Positions 1-6,202 of a DNA stretch of 51,633 nucleotides are shown in pieces. The notes below the pieces were generated by a model that did not search any database, had not been told where the DNA came from, and saw nothing but the letters and a program-made list of their open reading frames with translations. The position numbers were made by a program, and so were the translations under genes. Position 1 is the stretch's first letter. Each line of letters starts with the position of its first letter. This DNA comes from a virus, in the IMG/VR virus record IMGVR_UViG_3300030329_004387, positions 1 through 51,633 of that record. The stretch is one strand, 5' to 3'.

Positions 1-578
1 CAATAGGATAAGGAGTAGGGATAATAGCTTGAGTGTGAGAGCAAGAGCGTATTCCAGTATTATGGTTAATCCTTTAGTAATAAAGGGCGACACCAGAAAT
101 ACCATATTATTATGATATCTCAGTCATAGTTTATAGTATTAAGCGAAGTATTTACTATCTTAATAGGATAGCAAGCTACATTTACCGTTTGTCAACTAAA
201 ATAAGATAAACTAAAGATAGTTAAATCTATTTGAAAAACAGCAATGACGATTAGAAGCAAAAGGTTCTAGTACTTAAATCTCTTGAAATACCAGAGAGCA
301 TATATGACCTCAAGTTTTATATGTGTTGTAGCCAAAGTACTTATTGGGGAGGCATCTTCAATAAGCTATGAGTAACTGCTGAGATAATCTAATCGATAAG
401 AGTGGTGATCTATAATCACTGAACCTGCTAGGATACTATTCGCAAGAGTAGTGGATAAGGACAAAACCTACCATTTGAGCATAGAGAATGCTAACGTGTG
501 GGAACATAGTCCGAAAGTCTTAGTATCCGATAGTCTAATCTCAACTATCGAAGGATTTTTAATCAATTGGAGAATATT
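1..578 (+). ncRNA. Candidate giant structured non-coding RNA
   Basis: No open reading frame with a ribosome binding site is seen over 578 nt, but local hairpins are dense. Examples are 71-76/81-86 closed by a GTAA tetraloop, 435-441/446-452 closed by GCAA (both GNRA type), 340-346/359-365, 299-305/319-325 and 528-534/544-550. It lies directly upstream of a gene with its own Shine-Dalgarno. If the map is circular the RNA could extend back into 51465-51633, for about 750 nt in all; 51621-51629 can pair with 13-21 across the junction with one mismatch. Length, GNRA loops and phage context resemble the giant ornate RNA classes ROOL and GOLLD, but I cannot confirm either consensus. Confidence 0.5.
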
Positions 579-731
579 ATGGAAATAGTATTTTGGGTAA
601 TGATGGGTATGGGTTTGGTTTTCTTTGGTATAATTATCAAATTATTAGATAAATATGGTACTAAAGTGGACAGATCAATACATCATGATTCAAGACCTGG
701 ATCATATTATGAAATAAGTAATCGTAAATAA
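579..731 (+). CDS. Small single-span membrane protein
   Basis: 50 residues starting MEIVFWVMMGMGL. Residues 4-23 form one strongly hydrophobic helix, and the C-terminal half is polar and His/Ser/Tyr-rich, so it is probably a small inner-membrane protein. A TTGGAG ribosome binding site lies at 568-573, and the stop runs into the AAGGAG site of the next gene. I do not recognise the family. It is the first gene after the large non-coding region, which fits an early host-interaction role (inference only). Confidence 0.6.
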   Translation: MEIVFWVMMGMGLVFFGIIIKLLDKYGTKVDRSIHHDSRPGSYYEISNRK

Positions 732-740
732 GGAGATAAA

Positions 741-1010
741 ATGGGTTATAATAATAAATTAAAACTAGATACAACAATGTTACAAAGTAATACAGCACAT
801 CATTTAGTGCAATTTATACAGCTACAAAGAGATACCATAAAAAGATTATTAGCACATTATGATGCTAAAAGTGATACTGGCCTTAAAGTTAAAGATATAA
901 ATATTAGAGATCTTGACGATAATTTTGAATATATTGTAAATAAACATTTAGATGCAGTCCATAAAAGAATGGGAACAAATATATTTAATAAAAATGATGA
1001 TGATGAATAA
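741..1010 (+). CDS. Hypothetical early protein, 89 aa
   Basis: Starts 6 nt after a good AAGGAG site at 730-735. The protein is soluble, mostly helical in character, with His/Gln-rich residues 19-30 and an acidic Asp/Glu tail at residues 85-89. No family recognised. The stop is followed at once by a 10-bp hairpin (1031-1068) that separates it from the next gene. Confidence 0.65.
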   Translation: MGYNNKLKLDTTMLQSNTAHHLVQFIQLQRDTIKRLLAHYDAKSDTGLKVKDINIRDLDDNFEYIVNKHLDAVHKRMGTNIFNKNDDDE

Positions 1011-1030
1011 TTAAGCTATTGACTGGTAGC

Positions 1031-1068
1031 TAGGGAGTTGTTATACAAAGGCCCATTGCAGCTCCCTA
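1031..1068 (+). ncRNA. Intergenic stem-loop (10-bp stem)
   Basis: TAGGGAGTTG (1031-1040) pairs with CAGCTCCCTA (1059-1068), 10 pairs including one G-U, closing an 18-nt loop. It has no U-run, so it is not a normal terminator. It sits between two co-directional genes just before the Shine-Dalgarno of the second, and shares its purine-rich left arm with the element at 4610-4682. Confidence 0.55.
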
Positions 1069-1083
1069 AATTTAGGAGGAATT

Positions 1084-1239
1084 ATGGGATATTTAAGTAA
1101 AAGGACATGGGGAAGATCTTTGATTTACTATTGTCCTGTTAATAAGAAAGTATGGCAGTTTAATAAAGATGGAAGTTATAAAATCTATCATGATATGCCT
1201 ACTTATGGATTACCTAGAAAAGTAATGGAGGATAAATGA
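1084..1239 (+). CDS. Hypothetical early protein, 51 aa
   Basis: A 51-residue protein starting MGYLSKRTWGRSL, with a TTTAGGAGGA ribosome binding site at 1071-1080. It is basic and aromatic and ends ...RKVMEDK. Its TGA overlaps the next ATG (ATGA), so the two genes are probably translationally coupled. No family recognised. Confidence 0.6.
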   Translation: MGYLSKRTWGRSLIYYCPVNKKVWQFNKDGSYKIYHDMPTYGLPRKVMEDK

Positions 1240-1442
1240 AAAAAATATTAAAGTATTTAACAATACCAACAGTATTAATTACAGCAATTATATTTGTTGC
1301 TAAATGTGATGGAACAAAGAAGGCTAGTAATAATATTACAACTTATAAAAGCACTGGATCAAAATATGATGAAGGATCACCTCAAGATTTAATACATAAA
1401 TCACATCCGCTTTTTCCTAAAAATACTGTAGATGATGAATAA
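1236..1442 (+). CDS. Small membrane-anchored or secreted protein, 68 aa
   Basis: An N-terminal basic stretch (MKKILKY) is followed by hydrophobic residues 8-22 and then a polar tail, giving a signal-anchor layout. Cys24 follows ...FVAK, which is a poor lipobox because Lys is at -1, so a lipoprotein is unlikely. The start overlaps the upstream stop (ATGA) and is preceded by ATGGAGG. Family unknown; a cell-envelope role during early infection is possible. Confidence 0.6.
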   Translation: MKKILKYLTIPTVLITAIIFVAKCDGTKKASNNITTYKSTGSKYDEGSPQDLIHKSHPLFPKNTVDDE

Positions 1443-2031
1443 GCTTAGTCCAACCAATACTTACGAGCCAATTGAGGCGGTCATGTTATTGGGTAGGGAT
1501 GATGGCCTGGATATTTTCGAGAGCATCTTGGTGGAAGATAGCTAACCATTATATCAATAAGGGCTGGGGGACGACATGGCTGATCACTTAAGACACCTCA
1601 CAAATAACAGATGGATCGCCCCAAAGAATTACCACAATGGATCGTTGTGGCATTAATTATATATGCAGACTGGTTTAACGAGAGGTGAGTGTCGACTATA
1701 GACTCTGTCAGTGGCCTATGGAGTATATATAATAGGATATGTATCAAATAAAAGAAATCATACCTAGCCTCATGGATGGCAATCCGTGGACGAAGTTGTA
1801 AAGTTTTTAGGCGATATAGTAGTAATATAACTATAAAATGAATAATATACATGTGTGGGAATATCCTTCATTACTACACCACACACTAGTTTATATTTGT
1901 AGGTTGTTGCCGTAATAAACCATGGACCCTACATAAGACCTGGCTGGCATACCCTGGGCAGAACACTTCGAGCTCGAGCGGTGCTTATGCAATGTATGCT
2001 GCGCTTTTTATAAAATAATGGAGACAAAACC
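1443..2031 (+). ncRNA. Second candidate large structured non-coding RNA
   Basis: 589 nt without a convincing gene and visibly richer in G+C than the flanking genes. Hairpins include 1454-1459/1487-1492, CCACAA/TTGTGG at 1632-1637/1645-1650, CATGGAT/ATCCGTG at 1771-1777/1782-1788, TGTGTGG/CCACACA at 1852-1858/1879-1885, and GCATAC/GTATGC at 1947-1952/1994-1999. The last is followed by a T-run at 2005-2009 that could end the transcript. It begins right after the upstream stop and ends just before the next Shine-Dalgarno. The size matches known ornate phage RNAs; class not determined. Confidence 0.5.
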
Positions 2032-2220
2032 ATGAATGATAAATGGGAAGAAGTACCTGATGAGGATTTATGGGAAGATGGTGAATTATCACCTGGAGAA
2101 GTTCAATATAAGATTATTAAAAATGTCTTAGAAACAGGTAATTGGAAGTTAGTAAGAAGACGAGAATGGAATCCTATAGATGCTAAAAAGAAACATAAAC
2201 AAACACCAACAGTATTATAA
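2032..2220 (+). CDS. Hypothetical early protein, 62 aa
   Basis: Acidic first half (residues 4-26) and basic C-terminal half (RRREWNP ... KKKHK). A GGAG site at 2020-2023 precedes the ATG. The stop lies within the AAGGAGA site of the next gene. No family recognised. Confidence 0.6.
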   Translation: MNDKWEEVPDEDLWEDGELSPGEVQYKIIKNVLETGNWKLVRRREWNPIDAKKKHKQTPTVL

Positions 2221-2229
2221 GGAGAAAAG

Positions 2230-2529
2230 ATGACTGAATTAAATGGTAAGAAATATGATTTAATGAACGCAAAAGAAAGAACTGATTATTGGACTGATTT
2301 TGCAGCTGATAAATTAGTAGGTAAGAAAATAATTAAAGTAGAATATTTTAGTAATGGAGAAGCTGAAGAATGTATGTGGTATTCTAGGCCATTATGCTTT
2401 CAATTAAATGATGGCACATGGGTATATCCTATGAGAGATGATGAAGGCAATGATGGTGGTGCTATGGCATACATTGGTGAAAAAGCTAACGAAACATTTC
2501 CAGTACTAGGAATTGAAAAGGAAGAATAA
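2230..2529 (+). CDS. Conserved phage hypothetical protein, 99 aa
   Basis: Has the layout VGKKIIKVEYFSNGEAEECMWY (residues 30-51), then a DDG-type beta hairpin and an acidic 'DDEGNDGGA' loop (residues 74-82). This resembles a small conserved protein seen in many marine phages whose function is unknown to me. Strong AAGGAGA site at 2219-2225. It overlaps the region where a longer version of the next gene could start. Confidence 0.7.
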   Translation: MTELNGKKYDLMNAKERTDYWTDFAADKLVGKKIIKVEYFSNGEAEECMWYSRPLCFQLNDGTWVYPMRDDEGNDGGAMAYIGEKANETFPVLGIEKEE

Positions 2530-2539
2530 GAGGTATCTT

Positions 2540-2827
2540 ATGAAGATGAAAGAAAGAGTACAAGATTTCTTGGATGAGATAGGTTACGATTTAGGTTATA
2601 ATGAAAATTTATTACCTAAAATAGAAGACTTAGTAATTGTAGAAAAATACAATATACCTGTATGGGAATATATGGGTTATAGATCTGAAAAGAGTTTTTA
2701 TACTCGAACTAAACCGAGTGCTCTAGCTATTAAAGAAGTAATAGAAAAATATGGAATGTTAGAACGAGAATATTGGAGTAAAGATGATAAAAGACTTACA
2801 AGATTCGGAAAATATGATGAAGAATGA
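2540..2827 (+). CDS. Hypothetical early protein, 95 aa
   Basis: I chose the ATG at 2540 (MKMKERVQDFLDE) because AAGAGG lies 7 nt upstream. An in-frame ATG at 2513 would overlap the previous gene by 17 nt and lacks a site. The protein is charged and mostly helical, rich in Glu, Lys and Tyr, with no recognised domain. Confidence 0.6.
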   Translation: MKMKERVQDFLDEIGYDLGYNENLLPKIEDLVIVEKYNIPVWEYMGYRSEKSFYTRTKPSALAIKEVIEKYGMLEREYWSKDDKRLTRFGKYDEE

Positions 2828-2969
2828 TTTCGAAGAATTGGAGTGGTATAGCGTGTGCTGTACTGCTCCACCTTTATATGATTTGCATGATAATGGTGAA
2901 TATGAACCTTTAGGGATTTGTATGCACTGTAGAGATAATACAACTTTTGAATTATTAAAGGAGAAATAA
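2814..2969 (+). CDS. Small zinc-ribbon-like protein, 51 aa
   Basis: Starting at 2814 the product is MMKNDFEELEWYSVCCTAP and so on. It has a Cys-Cys pair (residues 15-16) and a second knuckle, CMHC (residues 36-39), about 20 residues later, typical of the small zinc ribbons common in phages. A longer start at 2784 is possible but lies deeper in the upstream gene. The stop overlaps the ATG of the next gene (AATAATG). Role unknown; nucleic-acid or protein binding is likely. Confidence 0.6.
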   Translation: MMKNDFEELEWYSVCCTAPPLYDLHDNGEYEPLGICMHCRDNTTFELLKEK

Positions 2970-3097
2970 TGCCAATGCCCAATCACTGTGTTGAATGCGA
3001 TAAACCTGCTCTAGTAACACATGACGGGGTTCCTTATTGTATTAAACACTGGAGAGAAAAAGAAAAGGAGGTCAGTAATGACAAAGATAATAGATGA
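2969..3097 (+). CDS. Mini zinc-finger protein, 42 aa
   Basis: MPMPNHCVECDKPALV and so on carries C7-x2-C10 and C24-x3-H27, a compact CCCH zinc-binding layout, followed by a highly charged tail. A GGAGAA site lies at 2960-2965. The end overlaps the start of the next gene at 3078. It forms a cluster of zinc proteins with the gene upstream. No family named. Confidence 0.55.
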   Translation: MPMPNHCVECDKPALVTHDGVPYCIKHWREKEKEVSNDKDNR

Positions 3098-3353
3098 AAT
3101 AAGAACTAGAATTTCAGATTTAGATAGTATTGATGATTTAAATATTATAAGAGATATTATTTCAAATCAAAGAAAATATCTAGCTCAGAAAAATGCTTTT
3201 GGTTTAATAAAAGGCGACAAAGTTAGAATAGTAGGTTCTGGTAAAATTGATGAAGGCTTTATAGAGAAAATTAATAGAACTAGAGCTGTAGTTATGGTAG
3301 GAGATGTAGGTTGGAATGTTCCTTTTGAAATGATAAGGAAAGTTAATGAATGA
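3078..3353 (+). CDS. KOW/SH3-like small protein, 91 aa
   Basis: The ATG at 3078 is chosen because AAGGAGG stands 6 nt upstream (3065-3071); the in-frame ATG at 3021 has no site. Residues 1-40 are a helical segment. Residues 43-86 (LIKGDKVRIVGSG ... NVPFEMI) have the KGDxVxI...G rhythm of KOW/SH3-like barrels seen in transcription factors and ribosomal proteins. A nucleic-acid or RNA polymerase binding role is possible but unproven. Confidence 0.6.
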   Translation: MTKIIDEIRTRISDLDSIDDLNIIRDIISNQRKYLAQKNAFGLIKGDKVRIVGSGKIDEGFIEKINRTRAVVMVGDVGWNVPFEMIRKVNE

Positions 3354-3409
3354 GGAATATTGGTTAGATAAAGTAGATGTATGGATAGAAAATCAAATTA
3401 AAGGAGATT

Positions 3410-4036
3410 ATGATGACGGAAGAAAATCAAAAATCAGTGGAAAAATCGTCAGAACCCGCAATTGGGTCACAAGAATGGGTAAAAGATTGGATGCACAGAA
3501 GAAAAGTGCACAGAATGAGCAAAGCACAGTCACTAAAAGACTTAGCAGCATATCTAAAAGATCTCGGATATAAATATATAAGAGTATGGTATGAAGGAGC
3601 TGGTGATAGTGGTGAATGTTTTGAAGCAGAAGGTTGGAAAAAAGAAATAAATCTTGAAAAGAAAGATCATAGAGGTTGTTGGCCCGATGTATATGAATCT
3701 AAACCTTGGAATCATAATAAAGAAGAAGATTTTGATGAATGGAAAGGTATGACTAGAAATCAAAAAGATCTAGAAGAATCTTATGAACTATTTAGAAAGA
3801 ATCATCCAGATCAAAATCTTCAATCTGAATTACATTATGAACTTGTAGAACTTGTAGATTATGATTGGTATAACAATGAAGGTGGACAAGGTGAAGTAGT
3901 ATGGGATCTAGAGAAAGAAGAATTCCGTGTAGATGGACAACAAAATAGATATGCAGCTGTAGATGTAAAAGAAACATACTTTATGGATGGTAAAAATCCT
4001 GAAGTTTGGCATGGTGATGAGGTTTATGAAAGATGA
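3410..4036 (+). CDS. Conserved hypothetical protein, 208 aa (tentatively DUF6878-like)
   Basis: AAGGAGA at 3401-3407 precedes two adjacent ATG codons (3410 and 3413); either may be used. Residues 40-80 include 'YEGAGDSGE', and residues 146-165 include 'YDWYNNEGGQGEVVWD'. This pairing of a GxGDSG loop with a later N-x-x-G-G-x-G segment is what I associate with DUF6878-type proteins. Function unknown. Its TGA overlaps the next ATG (ATGA). Confidence 0.6.
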   Translation: MMTEENQKSVEKSSEPAIGSQEWVKDWMHRRKVHRMSKAQSLKDLAAYLKDLGYKYIRVWYEGAGDSGECFEAEGWKKEINLEKKDHRGCWPDVYESKPWNHNKEEDFDEWKGMTRNQKDLEESYELFRKNHPDQNLQSELHYELVELVDYDWYNNEGGQGEVVWDLEKEEFRVDGQQNRYAAVDVKETYFMDGKNPEVWHGDEVYER

Positions 4037-4380
4037 AAGCCTTTAATCATTGTAAATCAAGTGTAAAATACTTTGGTGGTAAAGAAATGGATTATCATCA
4101 AATACATGCATGGTTTGATAAAAGTAAGGATCATTATGGCGATATTAGACATCGTGCTTTAAGACATCATACACAAGGTATAGCAGAATGTCAATTATGG
4201 TTTGGAATAACAATAAAGAACTCTGATGGTAAAGATATACCAGTACGTTCTATAGCAGAACAACATATAAGAGAGGATCTAGGCTTTATTCCTACAGTTC
4301 AAGATTGGCTTAAAGAGATCAAACCAAAACCTTGGATGGCAAGTACTAAGAAGAATACTAAGAAGATGAATCTAATGTAA
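4033..4380 (+). CDS. DUF6915-like protein
   Basis: 115 residues with the pattern SSVKYFGG ... YHQIHAWFDKSK ... DIRHRALRHHTQGI ... VPVRSIAEQHIREDLG-type text, which fits the DUF6915 family of phage and plasmid proteins. It is His-rich (HxxHxWFD, RHRALRHH), suggesting a metal site, but no activity is established. Coupled to the upstream gene by an ATGA overlap. The stop is followed directly by the structured region 4383-4682. Confidence 0.7.
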   Translation: MKAFNHCKSSVKYFGGKEMDYHQIHAWFDKSKDHYGDIRHRALRHHTQGIAECQLWFGITIKNSDGKDIPVRSIAEQHIREDLGFIPTVQDWLKEIKPKPWMASTKKNTKKMNLM

Positions 4381-4382
4381 AA

Positions 4383-4451
4383 TTAAGGGAACAATGTAGC
4401 GTGGATATCCTGACATCTAACTAAAAGCAACGTGTTGGACTTGTTCCCTAA
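4383..4451 (+). ncRNA. Structured intergenic element with terminal stem
   Basis: AGGGAACAA (4386-4394) pairs with TTGTTCCCT (4441-4449), 9 perfect pairs, extended by two more past a bulged A. The enclosed 46 nt hold a possible ATGT/ACAT arm (4394-4397/4413-4416) containing the palindrome GGATATCC and a small CAAC/GTTG arm near 4429-4437, so a three-way junction is possible. It begins 3 nt after the DUF6915-like gene. Confidence 0.5.
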
Positions 4452-4465
4452 TAAATTACAAGTAT

Positions 4466-4519
4466 GTAACTAGTTTAGTAGCAGTCCTGAGAAGTTACAC
4501 TAAGTTTATTCCAGGAACT
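4466..4519 (+). ncRNA. Candidate H-type pseudoknot
   Basis: Stem 1 is GTAACT (4466-4471) with AGTTAC (4493-4498). AGTCCTG (4483-4489), inside its loop, can pair downstream with CAGGA-(A)-CT (4512-4519), seven pairs with one bulge. The two stems cross, giving an H-type pseudoknot. No reading frame spans it. It lies in a 361-nt stretch (4381-4741) with no gene; 4520-4605 of that stretch shows only weak hairpins. Confidence 0.4.
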
Positions 4520-4609
4520 TTATATAAGCGTGCAATAAGACCATTAGCGTAAGCTTCGGCAGTACTATTATAAAGCACTACTATTAAACGAAAAAAAAGC
4601 TTGTATAAA

Positions 4610-4682
4610 TTTAGGGAGGCAGTGCGTAACCTGCAGGTAGACGAATGATCATAAGCTTCGCATCATTTACTGTCTCCTTAAA
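4610..4682 (+). ncRNA. Structured element closed by a 14-bp stem
   Basis: Positions 4610-4623 pair with 4669-4682 without a gap (14 pairs, two of them G-U). Inside are the self-complementary ACCTGCAGGT and an AATGAT/ATCATT arm, suggesting a three-way junction. The left arm TTTAGGGAGGCAGT resembles that of the hairpin at 1031. The element lies 59 nt upstream of the ERF gene start. Confidence 0.55.
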
Positions 4683-4741
4683 TAACTTGGAAAGTTTGTC
4701 CGCTTTTAGTAAATTATAACCCCCATTAGAAGGAGAAATCA

Positions 4742-5206
4742 GTGGAAGAAAAGAATGAAATCAAAGGGATAGCTATCCCTAAAGCAGTATTTAGTGAACG
4801 AAGACAAGAAATATGGAAATCAAATCAATTAGATAAATTAGGAGAAGCATTAGCTAAAGCACAAGGTGAAATGAAAGGTGCTAAAAAAAGCAGTGTTAAT
4901 CCATTCTTTAAATCTAATTATGCTGATCTACATACAGTAATAGAGTCTTCATTCCCATTTCTAAGTAAATATGGATTATCTGTAATACAAGGAAATGATA
5001 GTGATGAAAAATCATTTTATGTAACTACTATGTTGTTGCATAATTCTGGTCAATGGATTAAATCAAAATTGAAAATGCCAATAACTAAAGCAGATGCACA
5101 AGGAGTAGGAGCTACTATTACTTATGCTAGAAGGTTTGCTTTATCTGCAATGGTAGGTATTGCTCAATATGATGATGATGGTGAATCGATAACTAATCAT
5201 AAATAA
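4742..5206 (+). CDS. erf: ERF-family single-strand annealing protein
   Basis: 154 residues starting with GTG, 6 nt after GGAGAA; no better ATG exists upstream. Residues 30-150 carry the ERF (PF04404) signature: ALAKAQGEMKGAKK, NPFFKSNYADLHTVI, LSVIQ, the 'GQWIKS' strand and 'GVGATITYARRFALSAMVGI'. ERF proteins anneal complementary single strands during phage recombination and end joining or circularisation. Next to the DUF669-like and primase-helicase genes it forms the replication/recombination block. It is slightly short for the family, ending just after the core with an acidic DDDGES tail. Confidence 0.88.
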   Translation: MEEKNEIKGIAIPKAVFSERRQEIWKSNQLDKLGEALAKAQGEMKGAKKSSVNPFFKSNYADLHTVIESSFPFLSKYGLSVIQGNDSDEKSFYVTTMLLHNSGQWIKSKLKMPITKADAQGVGATITYARRFALSAMVGIAQYDDDGESITNHK

Positions 5207-5215
5207 GGAGAATGT

Positions 5216-5773
5216 ATGGCAATTAAAACAATGTCAGCTTCCACAGGAGGAAGTAAATTCGAAGAAGGATGGCATCAAGTTAATATAACTAAAGCAGAAT
5301 ATGGAAAGTATGAAGGAGATGTTCCTGGTACTGACAAAAACTATTTAGATATATGGTTTGAAGATTATCCTGATAATATGAATCTTCGTGTATATGAAGT
5401 ATTCAACAAAACAACTAATGAAGAGTTCAAAGTTGCTAACATATTCAAATATGCCAATGCTGGTATAGTTGGTGTGTTAAAAGATCCAAATGGTAAGCAT
5501 CCATTAATTCAATTTGATGATGAGCCTAAAGGTTTAATAGGTAAAACTATAAATATCTATATATATAAAGAGAATAAAACAGGTAATAATTATTCTCGTA
5601 TATTTGATAATATAGCACCTATTGTACAAGAAGGTGAACATTTATCATTTAAAGCTACAGATGTAGATTCAATTAAATCTGGAGTTGAGAAAAGAGTAAA
5701 AGGAATGTTAGAGAAAACAGCAGCTACAGCTAATGGAGTTGCTCAATCTGAACCATTTGCTAATCAATTTTAG
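5216..5773 (+). CDS. DUF669-like replication/recombination protein
   Basis: 185 residues with 'GWHQVNITKAEYGKY ... YLDIWFED ... LRVYEVFNKTTNEEFKVANIFKYANAG', typical of the DUF669 proteins found beside ERF and helicase genes; an OB-fold-like single-strand-binding role is often proposed. The C-terminus (SEPFANQF) is hydrophobic at the tip, loosely like SSB tails. AAGGAG site at 5206-5211. The stop codon lies inside the left arm of the following hairpin. Confidence 0.7.
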   Translation: MAIKTMSASTGGSKFEEGWHQVNITKAEYGKYEGDVPGTDKNYLDIWFEDYPDNMNLRVYEVFNKTTNEEFKVANIFKYANAGIVGVLKDPNGKHPLIQFDDEPKGLIGKTINIYIYKENKTGNNYSRIFDNIAPIVQEGEHLSFKATDVDSIKSGVEKRVKGMLEKTAATANGVAQSEPFANQF

Positions 5774-5871
5774 GATGACCTGGATTAGTCGGGTTTACTA
5801 ATATCCTAAATATTCTGTTGGGAATCAGTAGCGAAATGCGGGTAGGACAACACGGGTGTCGTGTCGGAATA
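5769..5871 (+). ncRNA. Pair of structured elements overlapping a stop codon
   Basis: First element: TTTAGGAT (5769-5776), which contains the DUF669 gene stop, pairs with ATCCTAAA (5803-5810) and encloses ATTAGT/ACTAAT (5784-5789/5797-5802). Second element: TATTC (5811-5815) pairs with GAATA (5867-5871) and encloses GACA-ACA/TGT-(CG)-TGTC (5846-5865) with a CGGG loop. The two abut with no gap and fill the space to the next Shine-Dalgarno. Confidence 0.5.
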
Positions 5872-5896
5872 ATTAGGTAAACTTAAAGGAGAGAAA

Positions 5897-6193
5897 ATGA
5901 CAGTAAGAGAACATATTACAAGAGAGTTAGAAAACTTAGAAAACTCACCAATAAATACATTCAGAACATCAGATATACAAGAATTATCATTTGAAGGAAA
6001 GATGGAATTTGGTAAGTATTTAGGCAGTCCTGGAACATATACTAGAGAGTTTAGAAGAATGAGAACTGATGGTATATTAGTAGTAGATAAACTTAATAGA
6101 AAAGAAAGACAACAAGTTTGGAGACTGATAAATGTTGGAAAAATAGAAGATCATTTAGATGATCATATTGATTATTCAGATTTACCATTTTAA
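5897..6193 (+). CDS. Small winged-helix-like protein with SSB-type C-terminal tip
   Basis: 98 residues. Residues 20-75 (FRTSDI ... GTYTREFRRMRTDGILVVDKL) look like a small helix-turn-helix or winged-helix DNA-binding domain. The last residues, DYSDLPF after an acidic DDHIDY run, closely copy the acidic D-x-(I/L)-P-F tip by which bacterial SSB recruits partner enzymes. It sits between the DUF669-like gene and the primase-helicase, with AAGGAGAG upstream. A bridging role at the fork is inferred. Confidence 0.6.
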   Translation: MTVREHITRELENLENSPINTFRTSDIQELSFEGKMEFGKYLGSPGTYTREFRRMRTDGILVVDKLNRKERQQVWRLINVGKIEDHLDDHIDYSDLPF

Positions 6194-6202
6194 GGAGATA
6201 AT

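Noticed and set aside
1483-1545. 20-codon frame (MLLGRDDGLDIF) with GAGG upstream inside the second large RNA
   Set aside because: Too short to support, and the same bases take part in the hairpins of the region; a chance Shine-Dalgarno is likely in purine-rich structured RNA.
1598-1852. 84-codon minus-strand frame in the second large RNA region
   Set aside because: No ribosome binding site on that strand, wrong orientation for the unit, and hydrophobic composition typical of a chance frame in AT-rich DNA.
3346-3573. 75-codon plus-strand frame overlapping the 208-residue gene
   Set aside because: Only its first 55 nt are outside the larger gene, it has no ribosome binding site, and its second half is a basic low-information shadow of the 208-residue frame.
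4647-4721. 24-codon frame starting in the 4610-4682 element
   Set aside because: No ribosome binding site, and it runs through the pairing arms of the RNA element.
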